From Clostridia bacterium (GTDB taxonomy: Bacteria > Bacillota > Clostridia > Oscillospirales > CAG-272), in NCBI GenBank assembly GCA_017942005.1, contig JAGAVJ010000053.1, positions 101,857 to 165,856 of the forward strand: a stretch of 64,000 nucleotides of DNA, given 5' to 3'. This document shows positions 1 through 8,456 of the stretch, one piece after another (position 1 is the stretch's first letter; every line of letters starts with the position of its first letter). A model generated the notes under the pieces. That model did no database searches and had not been told where the DNA came from. It saw only the letters and a list, made by a program, of their open reading frames with translations. Both the position numbers and the translations under genes were made by a program.

Positions 1-65
1 GCATAAAAAATATTATCATACCTTTTGTACGGCAAACGTGTTACAGGGCAAAATCCGAAACCGTA

Positions 66-163
66 TGTTTCAGACCGTATCTTGTGATTTCATCGTCTGT
101 AAACAGGCACAAAGCTGCAAAGCCAAAGGTCACTTTTTACTTGTGTAAAAATACGGTCATATG
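66..163 (+). repeat. Degraded solo copy of the SD/stem-loop leader repeat
   Basis: The first 211 bases hold no gene that I can support. On the plus strand this stretch has the layout seen before several genes in the window: a TTTCAGACCGT block, an SD-like AAAGG at 124-128, a stem TTTTTAC (134-140) pairing with GTAAAAA (145-151) around a TTGT loop, then ACG GTC AT ATG (153-163). No reading frame of note follows; the frame closes after a few codons. It lies just beyond the 3' end of the minus-strand DUF362 gene, so it serves no visible gene here. Confidence 0.45.
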
Positions 164-211
164 AGTTGCCGTGTATAACGGTTATCTTTTGTAAAGGTAT
201 TTCCTTTCTTT

Positions 212-1456
212 TCAAAGTCCGAGTTTGGAGAGCAGCTGCATAATGGGGTTTTTGCGGATATCGACACTGTGATAAGGACACAGCTCCTGGCAGCAGAAAC
301 AGCGGATGCAGGCATCGGGATGTATGAATGCTTTTTTCTTTCCGCTGCCGTCCTTGCTTTTTTGCATTTCGATGGTGTGAACAGGGCAGGAACGCGCACA
401 TTCTCCACAGCCAAGACAGGTCGAGGTCCGTATCACGGGACGCGGGGAAAACCAGCGGTATAATTTTCCGTCGAACAGCTTCGGCAGCCAGTGCAGCGGA
501 TTTCGTCCGGTATGTGCGGTATCCGGCGGCGCAAAGTCGGATAGTACCAGCGGATGCCAATCGTCGCCGATACAGGGAACCTCTTCAGCGTTGTGCGGGC
601 AAAAACCGCGGCTTTCTGCTTCTGAAATCATGGGGACATCGTGTTCACAGGAAAGGAGCGCAGATGCCACGGTATCCAGCGCAAAGGGATTGCGGGATGC
701 AAGGATGCAGCCGATTTTTCGCGGTACGCCGCCTGTCGGACCGTTTCCCTCCATACCGATGACCGCGTCACACAAATCAAGCATAACAGCATGCCTGTGC
801 AGCATCTCCGATAAGTCGACCAGCACACGGTTGAAATCCGTATAATCAGAAAATCTTGCATGATATTCAAATTTGGTCAAACCTGGTATGGTACCGAAGG
901 TGTTCTTGATTGCACCGCTCATGCGTGTTAAGGAGTGACTTTTCAGTTTGCACAGGTTGATGATGACGTCCGCCTGTATGATTGGTGTGATGATATCAAA
1001 CATCTTTGAGACGACGCCGTCGGGTGCAGAAAGCGTTCCCGCAGTGACATCATAATTCAAACGTGCCCTGTGACCGGATACCGCTTTGTCAATACCGCAT
1101 CCCGCATAGACACTGCGCAGCGCAGCCTCCGTATAAGGACCGCCCATACTTTCCGCAATGACAATATCTGCACAGTCACAGCTGTCAAGGTAGGTAAGCA
1201 GTGCATCGAGAATCGCAGGGTGCGTCGTTGCCGCAGCTTCTGCCGGTTTTTTCATCACCAGATTTGGTTTTACGGCAACTTTTTTTCCGCATAAGAACGC
1301 TTTTGTAAATCCAAACGTTTCCATCGCATCGGTGATAATGGAGACCAGTATGGCACGGTCACAGGTATAGGTATCGATTTTCTTTACAAACACAGGTGCG
1401 TTTGCAGAAAAGGATACCTCTGTGACTGGAAGGTCTTTCACGGCTGTCTCTGTCAT
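212..1456 (-). CDS. DUF362 domain protein with C-terminal 2x[4Fe-4S] ferredoxin
   Basis: A 414-residue cytoplasmic iron-sulfur protein. The first ~320 residues match the DUF362 family (conserved PNLVMKKP near residue 65, KLKSHSLTRMSGAIKN near 168-183). The C-terminus is a bacterial-type ferredoxin with two complete cluster motifs: Cys347, 350, 353, 357 and Cys383, 386, 389, 393, each ending CP. That predicts two [4Fe-4S] clusters and an electron-transfer role; the physiological partner is unknown. Its start overlaps the stop of the aminotransferase gene by 4 bases (ATGA), so the two are translationally coupled and it is the last gene of a three-gene operon with the Lrp-type regulator. No signal peptide or membrane segment is seen. 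Family identity is sure; function is not established. Confidence 0.88.
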   Translation of the reverse strand: MTETAVKDLPVTEVSFSANAPVFVKKIDTYTCDRAILVSIITDAMETFGFTKAFLCGKKVAVKPNLVMKKPAEAAATTHPAILDALLTYLDSCDCADIVIAESMGGPYTEAALRSVYAGCGIDKAVSGHRARLNYDVTAGTLSAPDGVVSKMFDIITPIIQADVIINLCKLKSHSLTRMSGAIKNTFGTIPGLTKFEYHARFSDYTDFNRVLVDLSEMLHRHAVMLDLCDAVIGMEGNGPTGGVPRKIGCILASRNPFALDTVASALLSCEHDVPMISEAESRGFCPHNAEEVPCIGDDWHPLVLSDFAPPDTAHTGRNPLHWLPKLFDGKLYRWFSPRPVIRTSTCLGCGECARSCPVHTIEMQKSKDGSGKKKAFIHPDACIRCFCCQELCPYHSVDIRKNPIMQLLSKLGL

Positions 1457-2652
1457 AATACGGTATCGCTTGGACCGCGTCCTTCTTTTTTCAGATCTTC
1501 AACAAAATCGGCGATATGTTCAAGCGCTTCCAGGATATGTTTGACGGAATATGCATAAGAAATACGTGCAAATCCTTCACCGCATGCACCAAACGCAGTT
1601 CCGGGAACAATGGCAACCTTGTGCTCATACAGCAGTCTTTCACAAAATTCTTCAGAGGAAAGATCAAATTTGCCGATGTTTGGAAAGACGTAAAATGCGC
1701 CTTCCGGTTCAAAGCATTCAAGACCGATGGCACGCAGTCCCTGCACGATCAAAGTGCGGCGGCGGTTGTATTCAGCCGTCATATAGGCAATGTCCTCATC
1801 ACCGTTCTTCATTGCCTCAATCGCAGCAAACTGGGAAGTTGTCGGCGCACACATAATTCCGTATTGATGAACCTTGTACATCTGTTTTGCAATCGGCGCG
1901 GGTGCACAGACATATCCGAGACGCCATCCGGTCATTGCATAAGTTTTGGAAAAGCCGCTGACCAGAATGGTACGCTCCCACATATCAGGAAGCGCTGCAA
2001 AGGATACATGCTTTCTGCCATATGTCAGCTCTGCATAAATTTCGTCCGACAGTACCATGATGTCGGTACCGCGCAGAACATCTGCGATGGCTGTCAAATC
2101 TTCTTCGGTCATAATTGCACCGGTGGGATTGTTGGGAAACGGGAGTACCAACAGCTTGGTTTTGTCTGTAATAGCAGCACGTAATCCCTCTGCCGTCAAT
2201 TTAAAATTATCTTTTGCATATGTCTGAAGCGGAACTGCAACACCGCCTGCAAGCGCTGCAAGGGGGCCATAACAGACAAACGACGGTTCCGGCACAATGA
2301 CTTCATCTCCCGGATTGAGCAAAGTACGCAGGGTGATGTCAATGGCTTCACTGCCGCCGACTGTGACAATAATTTCGTCCTGCGGCTGATAGGTCAGAGA
2401 AAATCTGCGCTCTAAATATAAGCCGATTTCGCGGCGCAGCTCAGAGAGTCCTGCATTGGAGGTATAATACGTTTTCCCCTGTTCAAGAGATTTGATTCCG
2501 GCTTCTCTGATATGCCACGGCGTAACAAAATCCGGCTGCCCGACCGTCAGGGAAATGACGCCCTCAATCTCATTTAAAAGGTCAAAAAATTTTCGGATGC
2601 CGGATGGCTGTACCTCCTGAATGGTGGAGGATAGTATGGTTTCATAATTCAT
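1453..2652 (-). CDS. Class I/II PLP-dependent aminotransferase
   Basis: Fold-type I aminotransferase of about 399 residues, the usual length for aspartate/aromatic or alanine-type enzymes. The PLP lysine is in SGFSKTYAMTGWRLGY (Lys237 counting from an upstream GTG at 2655); the PNNPTGA and SDEIYAEL motifs that hold the cofactor are present, as is the substrate-binding arginine region FARISYA near the C-terminus. I place the start at the ATG at 2652, which overlaps the last base of the regulator's stop codon; the GTG one codon upstream is the alternative. The partner genes, an Lrp/AsnC regulator before and a DUF362 ferredoxin after, suggest amino acid metabolism under leucine-responsive-type control. 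The substrate cannot be told from sequence alone; annotations such as PatA or aspartate aminotransferase would be guesses. Confidence 0.93.
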   Translation of the reverse strand: MNYETILSSTIQEVQPSGIRKFFDLLNEIEGVISLTVGQPDFVTPWHIREAGIKSLEQGKTYYTSNAGLSELRREIGLYLERRFSLTYQPQDEIIVTVGGSEAIDITLRTLLNPGDEVIVPEPSFVCYGPLAALAGGVAVPLQTYAKDNFKLTAEGLRAAITDKTKLLVLPFPNNPTGAIMTEEDLTAIADVLRGTDIMVLSDEIYAELTYGRKHVSFAALPDMWERTILVSGFSKTYAMTGWRLGYVCAPAPIAKQMYKVHQYGIMCAPTTSQFAAIEAMKNGDEDIAYMTAEYNRRRTLIVQGLRAIGLECFEPEGAFYVFPNIGKFDLSSEEFCERLLYEHKVAIVPGTAFGACGEGFARISYAYSVKHILEALEHIADFVEDLKKEGRGPSDTVL

Positions 2653-3131
2653 CACAGTTCACAGATTCCTCTCTCATCTACCTTTTCCGTATGGTAAATG
2701 GTATTTTTGTCTTTATATTTCCGTAAAACAAAGTGTGTTGCGGTTCCGGTGATGCCCTCCATGGTGGAGAGCTTTTCTGCTACAAAATATGCAACCTCTT
2801 TGAGCGTTTTGCCTTCGATCATGACTGCGATATCAAATCCGCCGGACATCAGATAAACCGATTCTACCTCAGGATAATTGCAGATGCGCTCTGCAATTTC
2901 ATCAAAGCCGCGGTCAATCTGCGGCTCCACCTTCAGTTCAATCAGAGCGGAAACCATGGTGCGTTCGGTTTTATCCCAGTCGATCAATGTTTTATATCCA
3001 ACGATTACGCCGTCTTTTTCATAGCTGCGGATCATCGCTTTGATTTCTTCCGCATCGCCGCCGATCATTGTGGCAAGCTGCTCCGCGGTTAATGTGACAT
3101 CATTTTCTAATAATTCAAGTAAAGATTTCAT
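2652..3131 (-). CDS. Lrp/AsnC family transcriptional regulator
   Basis: A 159-residue feast/famine regulator. The N-terminal ~60 residues form a winged helix-turn-helix, and residues ~65-145 form the RAM ligand-binding domain (VEPQIDRGFDEIAERI, VYLMSGGFDIAVMIEGKTL). Members bind DNA as dimers or octamers and respond to amino acids. Its ATG has a good SD (GGAAGGA) 9 bases upstream. It is the first gene of the operon with the overlapping aminotransferase and DUF362 genes, so it probably controls this operon in response to an amino acid that the aminotransferase uses; that last step is inference. The upstream gap to the divergent unknown gene (3132-3339) shows no operator that I can define. Confidence 0.93.
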   Translation of the reverse strand: MKSLLELLENDVTLTAEQLATMIGGDAEEIKAMIRSYEKDGVIVGYKTLIDWDKTERTMVSALIELKVEPQIDRGFDEIAERICNYPEVESVYLMSGGFDIAVMIEGKTLKEVAYFVAEKLSTMEGITGTATHFVLRKYKDKNTIYHTEKVDERGICEL

Positions 3132-3339
3132 GTGATAATTCCTTCCATTTCAAAATTAAAGATTCATGTTAGGTGGATTGATTCGATAATGCTGTGGCGA
3201 TCGGTAAAAAATAATTTTCTCGAAGCGGTTTGTCCCTTTTTGGGGGATATCGAACCTGTCTATTGGATAAAATCGGGATATGAAAGCACATTTCCCAATT
3301 GTCCTGCATAGAATGGATGACAGAGAGGAGATGACTTAC

Positions 3340-3621
3340 ATGGCAGAACATAAAAATGATGAAAAGCGCATGCAAATGCCGGATCTGTCACAAAAAAACA
3401 CGGTTTTGGCTTTGGATGATGAGCAGCTGAAGCAAGCGGTGCATAATCTTGCGGTTGCAGGCGGTATGGACGCACGCAAGGCGGACGCCATTAGTCAGAA
3501 TGCAGCACAGATACGTGAGAAGTTGTCGTCTGTCACGGAGCGTGATCTCGAAAAGCTTCTTTCCAAAATCTCTCCTGCACAGCTTGAAATGCTTGTCAAC
3601 CACTTTAAAAAAACGGAATAA
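3340..3621 (+). CDS. Small unknown protein, first of a three-gene set
   Basis: About 93 residues, hydrophilic and mostly helical, with no signal peptide, membrane segment or metal motif. I chose the ATG at 3340 because AGAGAGGAG lies 9 bases before it; a longer in-frame start at 3280 has no SD. The protein is divided into a charged N-terminus and a helical region rich in A, K, E and L (residues ~28-93). I do not recognise the family. It stands 18 bases before the next gene and heads a plus-strand set of three small unknown genes, which may act together. The divergent neighbour is the Lrp-type regulator. Confidence 0.72.
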   Translation: MAEHKNDEKRMQMPDLSQKNTVLALDDEQLKQAVHNLAVAGGMDARKADAISQNAAQIREKLSSVTERDLEKLLSKISPAQLEMLVNHFKKTE

Positions 3622-3639
3622 AGAAGGGGTAGGAACGCG

Positions 3640-4095
3640 ATGGAACAGGATTATGAGAATGAAAACAGTATGGAGAATACATCCGGGGCTTCACCGCTTG
3701 GTGATAAATTAAATCAAATACTGTCCGACCCCGACAGTATGGCACGGCTGATGCAGACCGCAAATGCACTTGCCGGAACCGGTTTGCTTGACAGTTTAGG
3801 CGGTCTTATGGGAGGGAGCAGTCCCTCTCATGAGGCAGATGTGCCAAAGGAAACCGCTGAAAAAGCGACGGAAAATGAACCGGCAGAAGAAAGAAAAGAA
3901 CGCCGTGAACAAAAGCCGAAGCAAAATCAAACGTACAGCAAAAAGCATGCGGCGTTATTGAGTGCATTAAAACCGTATCTTGGAAACGAACGACGGGATC
4001 GGATTGATCGGATGCTGAAGCTGCTGCAATTGGCAGAGCTTGCAGAATCTGTGCTGCATACGGAATCTACAAGGAAAAACGAAGACCGTCATTGA
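3640..4095 (+). CDS. Unknown protein with acidic middle and conserved-looking C-terminal helix
   Basis: 151 residues. Residues 25-65 hold a glycine-rich patch (LGGLMGGSS), residues 66-100 are a highly charged E/K/R linker that is probably disordered, and residues 103-140 form an amphipathic helix (KKHAALLSALKPYLGNERR followed by a leucine-rich stretch), which is the part most likely to be conserved. SD AAGAAGGGG precedes the ATG. The 18-base gap to the gene before and the 19-base gap to the gene after point to a single operon. I cannot name a family or function; a structural or envelope-associated role is conceivable but unsupported. Confidence 0.72.
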   Translation: MEQDYENENSMENTSGASPLGDKLNQILSDPDSMARLMQTANALAGTGLLDSLGGLMGGSSPSHEADVPKETAEKATENEPAEERKERREQKPKQNQTYSKKHAALLSALKPYLGNERRDRIDRMLKLLQLAELAESVLHTESTRKNEDRH

Positions 4096-4114
4096 GAGGG
4101 GGGATGCAGTAACA

Positions 4115-4684
4115 ATGTATACACGCAATTACGAAAATGCCGGGCGCCGTACTGGTACAACGTTCGAGTTATCGAACACGCCCGAACTATCAGATTTCAA
4201 GCGGCAGGATCAAGATTACAGACCGGGTGGAGAAGAACTGATCATTCCACGTGAATATCACGGCGAAATGCTGCGTCCTGTCATCCGTACTTACGATACA
4301 CAAGCGCCGACGGTGATGGAAATGGTGCCGAAAACAAATGAAGGAGATACCGTTTCGCTGGTACCGCAGCCGGTGCCGCAGCAAGCAGCGCCTGCTTGTG
4401 ACAGTCAGGAGCCGACAGCGGATAACGGATCGACTGCCGATTTGATTATAAGCCAATCGGAAGAAGTACCGAAAGAAAAGCAGGTGGTACATTCGCGCAG
4501 CCTTTTTGACGGCGTTCTGGACCTTTTGTTTGGCAGAAACAGCGATGAAGAGGAAACGGTGCTTTTGCTCGGCGTTGCACTTTTGCTGCTTTCCGGCCAT
4601 ATGAGCCGCGACAGAGACAGAGGTTCTGGATGGAGTGAGGATGATTTGGCATTACTGCTGGTAGGGTATCTTCTGCTGGGTTAA
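4115..4684 (+). CDS. Unknown protein with hydrophobic leucine-rich C-terminus
   Basis: About 189 residues. I start it at the ATG at 4115, which follows GAGAGGGGGG; the frame remains open further upstream inside the preceding gene, but without an SD. The first ~125 residues are polar and low in structure. Near the C-terminus come SLFDGVLDLLFGRNSDEEE, then a hydrophobic run VLLLGVALLLLSGH, a charged RDRDRGSGW segment, and a second hydrophobic run LALLLVGYLLLG ending the protein. This resembles two short membrane-seeking helices separated by a charged turn. The stop shares the bases TTAA with the stop of the opposing gene. Function unknown. Confidence 0.7.
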   Translation: MYTRNYENAGRRTGTTFELSNTPELSDFKRQDQDYRPGGEELIIPREYHGEMLRPVIRTYDTQAPTVMEMVPKTNEGDTVSLVPQPVPQQAAPACDSQEPTADNGSTADLIISQSEEVPKEKQVVHSRSLFDGVLDLLFGRNSDEEETVLLLGVALLLLSGHMSRDRDRGSGWSEDDLALLLVGYLLLG

Positions 4685-5604
4685 TCTTGCGGTCTCTGAA
4701 TCTGAAAGAGTGTGTTTTTTTCCTGTTCCGTCAAATCACGGATATTTTGCAGGGTACAGGAATACAGCATGGATGCGTCTGTTCCATAGGCAGCGTTTGC
4801 ATAGGTGCGGCATCGGATGACCAGCTCCAAGGTTGGGGAAATCCAGTATTCCTGCATGCAGGATTCTGCAGCTGTGACAGGAGATTCCGCCTCGCTGACC
4901 GGAACAGAAAACCGCACATAATAAACGATTTGTCCTTCAATTTCCGTATAGGAAGCAGATAATGTCTGTTCTTCACGTGTTTCTGTATAGGAGGCAACCG
5001 AGGGAATGCCGGCAAGAGACGGCATATCGAAGCCTTCTGTCACAGGAAAAATCCGTGTGTTTTTTGTCTTGCGGTCGGTATAGGAAATCTCCGTTCCGTC
5101 ACAGATATACAGTTCTTCTACAGCGGCGCTGCCCGCCGCTGCTATGGAACGCCGCGCAATACGGAAACAGTCCCCATACACATATACGCCGACAACGATA
5201 CGGTTTTCGCCCTTTGAGGAATGAAACGCAGTATGGTATTCTGCATAATAAGCATCTGTTATGATGGTATCGGAAAGCAGAGAACGAAGGGTGGAAAAAT
5301 CGCCGGAAAAACGAACGATGCTTTCCGATGCGGAACCGCCGGACTCTACTGGCAGCAGCATATCATAAACAGACGGTATATCGGAATCCGGCGTTTGCGT
5401 ATCCGGTGCCGGTGAAAAAATTCCCTGCGACAGGATACCGAAGCGCAGAAGCAGAAACAGTACAAGTCCGACTGCTGCCAATGTGAGTGCAAGCAGCGAT
5501 AAAATTGCGGTCAAAGAAAGCACATTATCCTGCCACGGTACACGAACCTGATATCGTTTGCGCCGCCCAGTGTGCGGGGCTTGTTGTGAAACATTTTTTT
5601 TCAT
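4681..5604 (-). CDS. Membrane-anchored unknown extracytoplasmic protein
   Basis: 307 residues. A basic cytoplasmic N-terminus (KKNVSQQAPHTGRRKRYQVR) is followed by one membrane helix at about residues 30-54 and then an outward-facing domain. The extracytoplasmic part contains alternating short beta-like segments and no catalytic motif that I recognise; near the end is a YWISPTLELVIRCRTY segment, reminiscent of lipoprotein-carrier-like folds, but this is weak. An SD (AAAGGA) precedes the ATG. The gene converges on the three-gene unknown set and overlaps its last stop by 4 bases. No operon partner is seen; tagO lies 155 bases further along, beyond a hairpin. Confidence 0.75.
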   Translation of the reverse strand: MKKNVSQQAPHTGRRKRYQVRVPWQDNVLSLTAILSLLALTLAAVGLVLFLLLRFGILSQGIFSPAPDTQTPDSDIPSVYDMLLPVESGGSASESIVRFSGDFSTLRSLLSDTIITDAYYAEYHTAFHSSKGENRIVVGVYVYGDCFRIARRSIAAAGSAAVEELYICDGTEISYTDRKTKNTRIFPVTEGFDMPSLAGIPSVASYTETREEQTLSASYTEIEGQIVYYVRFSVPVSEAESPVTAAESCMQEYWISPTLELVIRCRTYANAAYGTDASMLYSCTLQNIRDLTEQEKNTLFQIQRPQD

Positions 5605-5701
5605 TATGATCGTGATTCCTTTACGGTCAAGTAAGGGTGATATCCTTTCCTTGCTGTTCCATCATAGCTGTTCCATGATTTACAGTGAAAACGTCGAATT
5701 C

Positions 5702-5760
5702 GGATCACGATGTGATCCGGGGCTGCCGCAAAAGTGATATTTGCAGCAGCCCCTGTTTTT
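5702..5760. terminator. Paired hairpins between tagO-like gene and the unknown membrane gene
   Basis: Two adjacent hairpins. The first is GGATCAC/GTGATCC around GAT (5702-5718). The second is a 14-bp stem GGGGCTGCCGCAAA (5719-5732) with TTTGCAGCAGCCCC (5740-5753), one mismatch, followed on the plus strand by TGTTTTT. It ends directly at the tagO stop codon, so it is probably the 3' end of the minus-strand transcript, although the T-run is on the plus side. Its GGCTGC...GCAGCC core recurs in other terminators of the window. Confidence 0.6.
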
Positions 5761-6937
5761 ATGTGTTTCCGTCGTTTTCGTTTGATGCAGAGGATACACC
5801 ATCATCATTTTCCGAATGAGATTCGCTGTTTTTTTGAGAAACAGAGCCCTGCACACTGACAGATTCCTGTTTTTGATCCGGATTTGGTTCATCTTTTTGC
5901 AGACCGGTCAGCGAACGGGTTTCTTTATTTTTTAAGAAAATATAGTTGAACAGTCCAATCAGCAGTGCAACGGCAAGGATGATCAGCGATGCAATCATTC
6001 GTTCTTCACAAATCATGACTGCAAAAATGCCGAGGATCGAGCAGATACAGTAAAGGATGATGACAGACTGCCGTACATTGAATCCCATATCGATGATACG
6101 GTGATGCAGATGCCCGCGATCTGCCATAAACGGAGAATGTCCGTGCAGAATACGGCGGAAAAACGCAAAAAACGTATCAAAGAGCGGATATCCGAAAATG
6201 ATAATCGGAATTAAAAACGATACCATCGCGGTTGTTTTGAACACGCCGATAATAGACAAAATCGACAGCATGTATCCTAAGAACAAGGCGCCCGTATCAC
6301 CCATGAATATCTTAGCCGGATTGAAGTTGAACGGCAGAAATCCAATGCACGAGCCTGTCAGAATGGCAGTCAGCATGGCAATGCCGAGATCAGCATGGAG
6401 CAATGCAACGATCAGAAGGGAAGAGGAACAGATGGCTGAAACACCGCATGCAAGTCCGTCCAGACCGTCGATCAAGTTGATGGCGTTGGTCATTCCGGCA
6501 ATCCACAGCATGGTAATGGGGATGGCCAACACGCCGAATTTGATATAATGTCCGAACAGATTGATAAATTCAATGCGGACGCCGCCTGCAACCACAACAC
6601 CGGCGGCAATCAGCTGTCCAAGCAGCTTTACCCACGGATTGAGTGCATAAATATCGTCGAGGATACCGATTACGATAATAATCAATCCACCGAACCACGC
6701 AGCAATCAAAGACGGCGTCAGTTCGCAGAAAATCAAGGTCGTAATTGTAAAGCCGATGAAGATTGACAGCCCGCCAAGCAGCGGCATTGGCTTTTTATGC
6801 ATGCGGCGATTATCCTTGGGAATATCCACAGCGCCGATTTTATATGCGAGAACACGTACAATCGGCGTCATGGTCAGTGATATCAATCCGGCACAGATCA
6901 ATGCGACAAAGACGTTAATATATACAGAATCGAACAA
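5759..6937 (-). CDS. tagO: Undecaprenyl-phosphate GlcNAc-1-phosphate transferase (TagO/WecA/MraY family)
   Basis: A polytopic membrane enzyme of 392 residues with about ten predicted helices. It transfers a HexNAc-1-phosphate from a UDP-sugar to undecaprenyl phosphate, the first step of wall teichoic acid or surface polysaccharide synthesis. Signatures: DNRRMHKKPMPLLGG (residues ~42-56), NLIDGLDGLACG (~154-165), MGDTGALFLGYMLS (~212-225) and the HGHSPFMADRGHLHHR loop with the His/Asp residues of the WecA/TagO branch. The C-terminal ~60 residues are polar and glutamine/serine rich, an extension beyond the catalytic core. The start is TTG at 6937; the SD (GAAAGGAAA) is separated from it by a long stem-loop and an ACG GTT ATA ATT block, the leader type described in the findings. 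Whether it serves teichoic acid or another glycan cannot be decided here. Confidence 0.9.
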   Translation of the reverse strand: MFDSVYINVFVALICAGLISLTMTPIVRVLAYKIGAVDIPKDNRRMHKKPMPLLGGLSIFIGFTITTLIFCELTPSLIAAWFGGLIIIVIGILDDIYALNPWVKLLGQLIAAGVVVAGGVRIEFINLFGHYIKFGVLAIPITMLWIAGMTNAINLIDGLDGLACGVSAICSSSLLIVALLHADLGIAMLTAILTGSCIGFLPFNFNPAKIFMGDTGALFLGYMLSILSIIGVFKTTAMVSFLIPIIIFGYPLFDTFFAFFRRILHGHSPFMADRGHLHHRIIDMGFNVRQSVIILYCICSILGIFAVMICEERMIASLIILAVALLIGLFNYIFLKNKETRSLTGLQKDEPNPDQKQESVSVQGSVSQKNSESHSENDDGVSSASNENDGNT

Positions 6938-7012
6938 AATTATAACCGTGTCTTCGCTTGTCTGTTATCGTTGAATTCCTTCAATGAATCAACAACGCGA
7001 AGATTTCCTTTC
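6938..7012 (-). promoter_or_regulatory. SD/stem-loop leader of the tagO-like gene
   Basis: On the minus strand: SD GAAAGGAAA (7012-7004), then a stem whose arms are at 7003-6997 and 6957-6951 (TCTTCGC/GCGAAGA) with a second inner stem (6970-6993), then ACG GTT ATA ATT TTG, of which TTG at 6937 starts the protein. The ACG sits 4 bases from the SD once the stem is looped out, and TTG 12 bases later, the same geometry as before the solute-binding gene at 27038. Confidence 0.5.
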
Positions 7013-7105
7013 TTTTTTAGAAACGTTTTCTTTTTGCTTTACGGTATTATGCAAGCCATAAAATGCAGCAAGAGAAACTGTTTCCCTGAAAGCTTCATTT
7101 TCAGA

Positions 7106-8125
7106 TCACGCTTTGAATTCAACAAATCCGACCTTACGGTAAACTTTGGAAAGCGTTTTGCGTGCAATATAGGCTGCATGCTCCGCTCCTGCTTTTGCAA
7201 TCGATTCGAGGTAAGCCTTATCCGCCATCAGTTCCTGGAAGCGGGTCCGTACCGGTGTGAGTGCGTCGGCACAGGCTTCCCCGACTGCCATTTTAAAGTC
7301 GCCGTAGCCTTTTCCGTCGAATTCCTTTTCAATTTCGGCAAAATCCTTGCCGGTAAAGCAGGAATAAATTGTCATCAGGTTGGAAATGCCGGGTTTTTCT
7401 TCTCCATATCGCACGACAGAATCGGAGTCCGTCACAGCACGTTTGAACTTACGGATGATGGTGTCCTTGTCATCAAGAATACGCACGGTGGCATTTTCAT
7501 TTTCGTCAGACTTGGACATTTTTTTGGTCGGATCCTGCAAGGATGCGATTTTGGTACCGGTCCGCGGAAGATACGGCTCCGGAATGGTAAAGGTGTCAGG
7601 GAAAATGGCATTGAAGCGGTTGGCGATATCGCGTGTCAGTTCTACATGCTGTTTCTGATCAATACCAACCGGAACCAGATTTGCCTGATACAGCAGAATA
7701 TCCGCCGCCATCAAAACGGGGTAGGTAAAAAGTCCCGCGTTGATATTGTCTGCATGCTTTGCACTCTTATCTTTGAACTGCGTCATGCGGGAAAGCTCTC
7801 CAAACATGGTGTAGCAGTTGAGTACCCATGCAAGCTCTGCATGGGCCGGGACATGACTTTGAATAAACAGAGTGTTCTTTTCCGGGTCAAGTCCCGCTGC
7901 AAGATAAACCGCGAGTGTTTCATATGTGGCACGGCGCAGATGTGCAGGATCCTGACGCACGGTGATGGCATGCTGATTTACCACGCAGTAAATGCATTCG
8001 TAATCATTCTGCAGTGCGGTCCAGTTTTTAATTGCACCGAGATAGTTTCCGATGGTCAAATTTCCTGTAGGCTGTACGCCGGAAAAAATACGTTTTTTGG
8101 GTGTTGGGGTCGTTTCCTGATTCAT
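7106..8125 (-). CDS. trpS: Tryptophan--tRNA ligase
   Basis: Class I aminoacyl-tRNA synthetase charging tRNA-Trp in the cytoplasm. About 339 residues, the normal bacterial size. The HIGH-type motif is in GVQPTGNLTIGNYLG near the N-terminus and the KMSKS motif is exact (KKMSKSDEN). The GIDQKQH loop and the C-terminal helical anticodon-recognition domain are present. I take the ATG at 8125 as the start because the family's conserved sequence begins a few residues later; the frame also offers ATG at 8167, which would add 14 residues that translate the leader hairpin. No T-box leader is visible upstream, although many Bacillota regulate trpS that way. Downstream, 168 bases separate it from the tagO-like gene, with a leader of its own. 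Confidence 0.95.
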   Translation of the reverse strand: MNQETTPTPKKRIFSGVQPTGNLTIGNYLGAIKNWTALQNDYECIYCVVNQHAITVRQDPAHLRRATYETLAVYLAAGLDPEKNTLFIQSHVPAHAELAWVLNCYTMFGELSRMTQFKDKSAKHADNINAGLFTYPVLMAADILLYQANLVPVGIDQKQHVELTRDIANRFNAIFPDTFTIPEPYLPRTGTKIASLQDPTKKMSKSDENENATVRILDDKDTIIRKFKRAVTDSDSVVRYGEEKPGISNLMTIYSCFTGKDFAEIEKEFDGKGYGDFKMAVGEACADALTPVRTRFQELMADKAYLESIAKAGAEHAAYIARKTLSKVYRKVGFVEFKA

Positions 8126-8228
8126 AAGTTTTAACCATAGCTTCACGTAAGTGAAGCTTCCTTTCATTGTGGAATTGTGGCTGCGGTTTCCTGCGTATTG
8201 TGTGCAAACTTGTATAAGAGGTACAAGC
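8126..8228 (-). promoter_or_regulatory. SD/stem-loop leader of trpS
   Basis: Read on the minus strand: a stem CTTGTA/TACAAG (8227-8209), the block CACAATTCCACA shared with other copies, SD GAAAGGAA (8165-8158), a perfect 8-bp stem AGCTTCAC/GTGAAGCT (arms 8158-8151 and 8046+93-8139, loop of four) and then ATGGTTAAAACTTATG. Here the first ATG (8138) is out of frame with trpS, whose ATG is 13 bases on; in most other copies the two are 12 bases apart and in frame. Confidence 0.5.
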
Positions 8229-8346
8229 TGTCATCGTCAATGACCGCCGTTTGGGAGTGGAAAGCCACAAAACACGATTTGAACATCATCTTTTCAAACA
8301 CGCGTTTCTCTATGTACCGTATGATACAAAAAAGTTTCCTTATATT

Positions 8347-8376
8347 ATTGTACCATATTTTACCCCCTTTTTGCAA
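8347..8376 (-). promoter_or_regulatory. Promoter for trpS
   Basis: Minus-strand sigma-A promoter: -35 TTGCAA at 8376-8371, spacer of 18, -10 TACAAT at 8352-8347 with TGG just before it as an extended -10. It would start transcription about 215 bases before trpS, leaving room for the structured leader. Confidence 0.65.
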
Positions 8377-8425
8377 TAGGGAATGCAAATATTTTCAAAT
8401 GTTTTCAAAGAATATCCATAACTTC

Positions 8426-8454
8426 TTGATATTTTCGTAGTTTTATGTTATAAT
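8426..8454 (+). promoter_or_regulatory. Promoter for hprK
   Basis: TTGATA (8426-8431), 17-base spacer, TATAAT (8449-8454) with a TGT extended -10. A near-consensus sigma-A promoter whose transcript would run straight into the four palindromic units and the inverted-repeat element ahead of hprK. Confidence 0.72.
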
Positions 8455-8456
8455 AA

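Noticed and set aside
6971..8134. A 387-codon plus-strand frame opposite trpS
   Set aside because: Entirely antisense to trpS, no recognisable motif and low-complexity composition.
8160..8190. Lac-operator-like CACAATTCCACA
   Set aside because: The resemblance is to a short word only; it recurs as a conserved block of the leader family, and no LacI-type gene is near.
8126..8440. T-box riboswitch before trpS
   Set aside because: Expected in Bacillota, but neither the T-box sequence (AGGGTGGNACCGCG type) nor a terminator/antiterminator pair is present.
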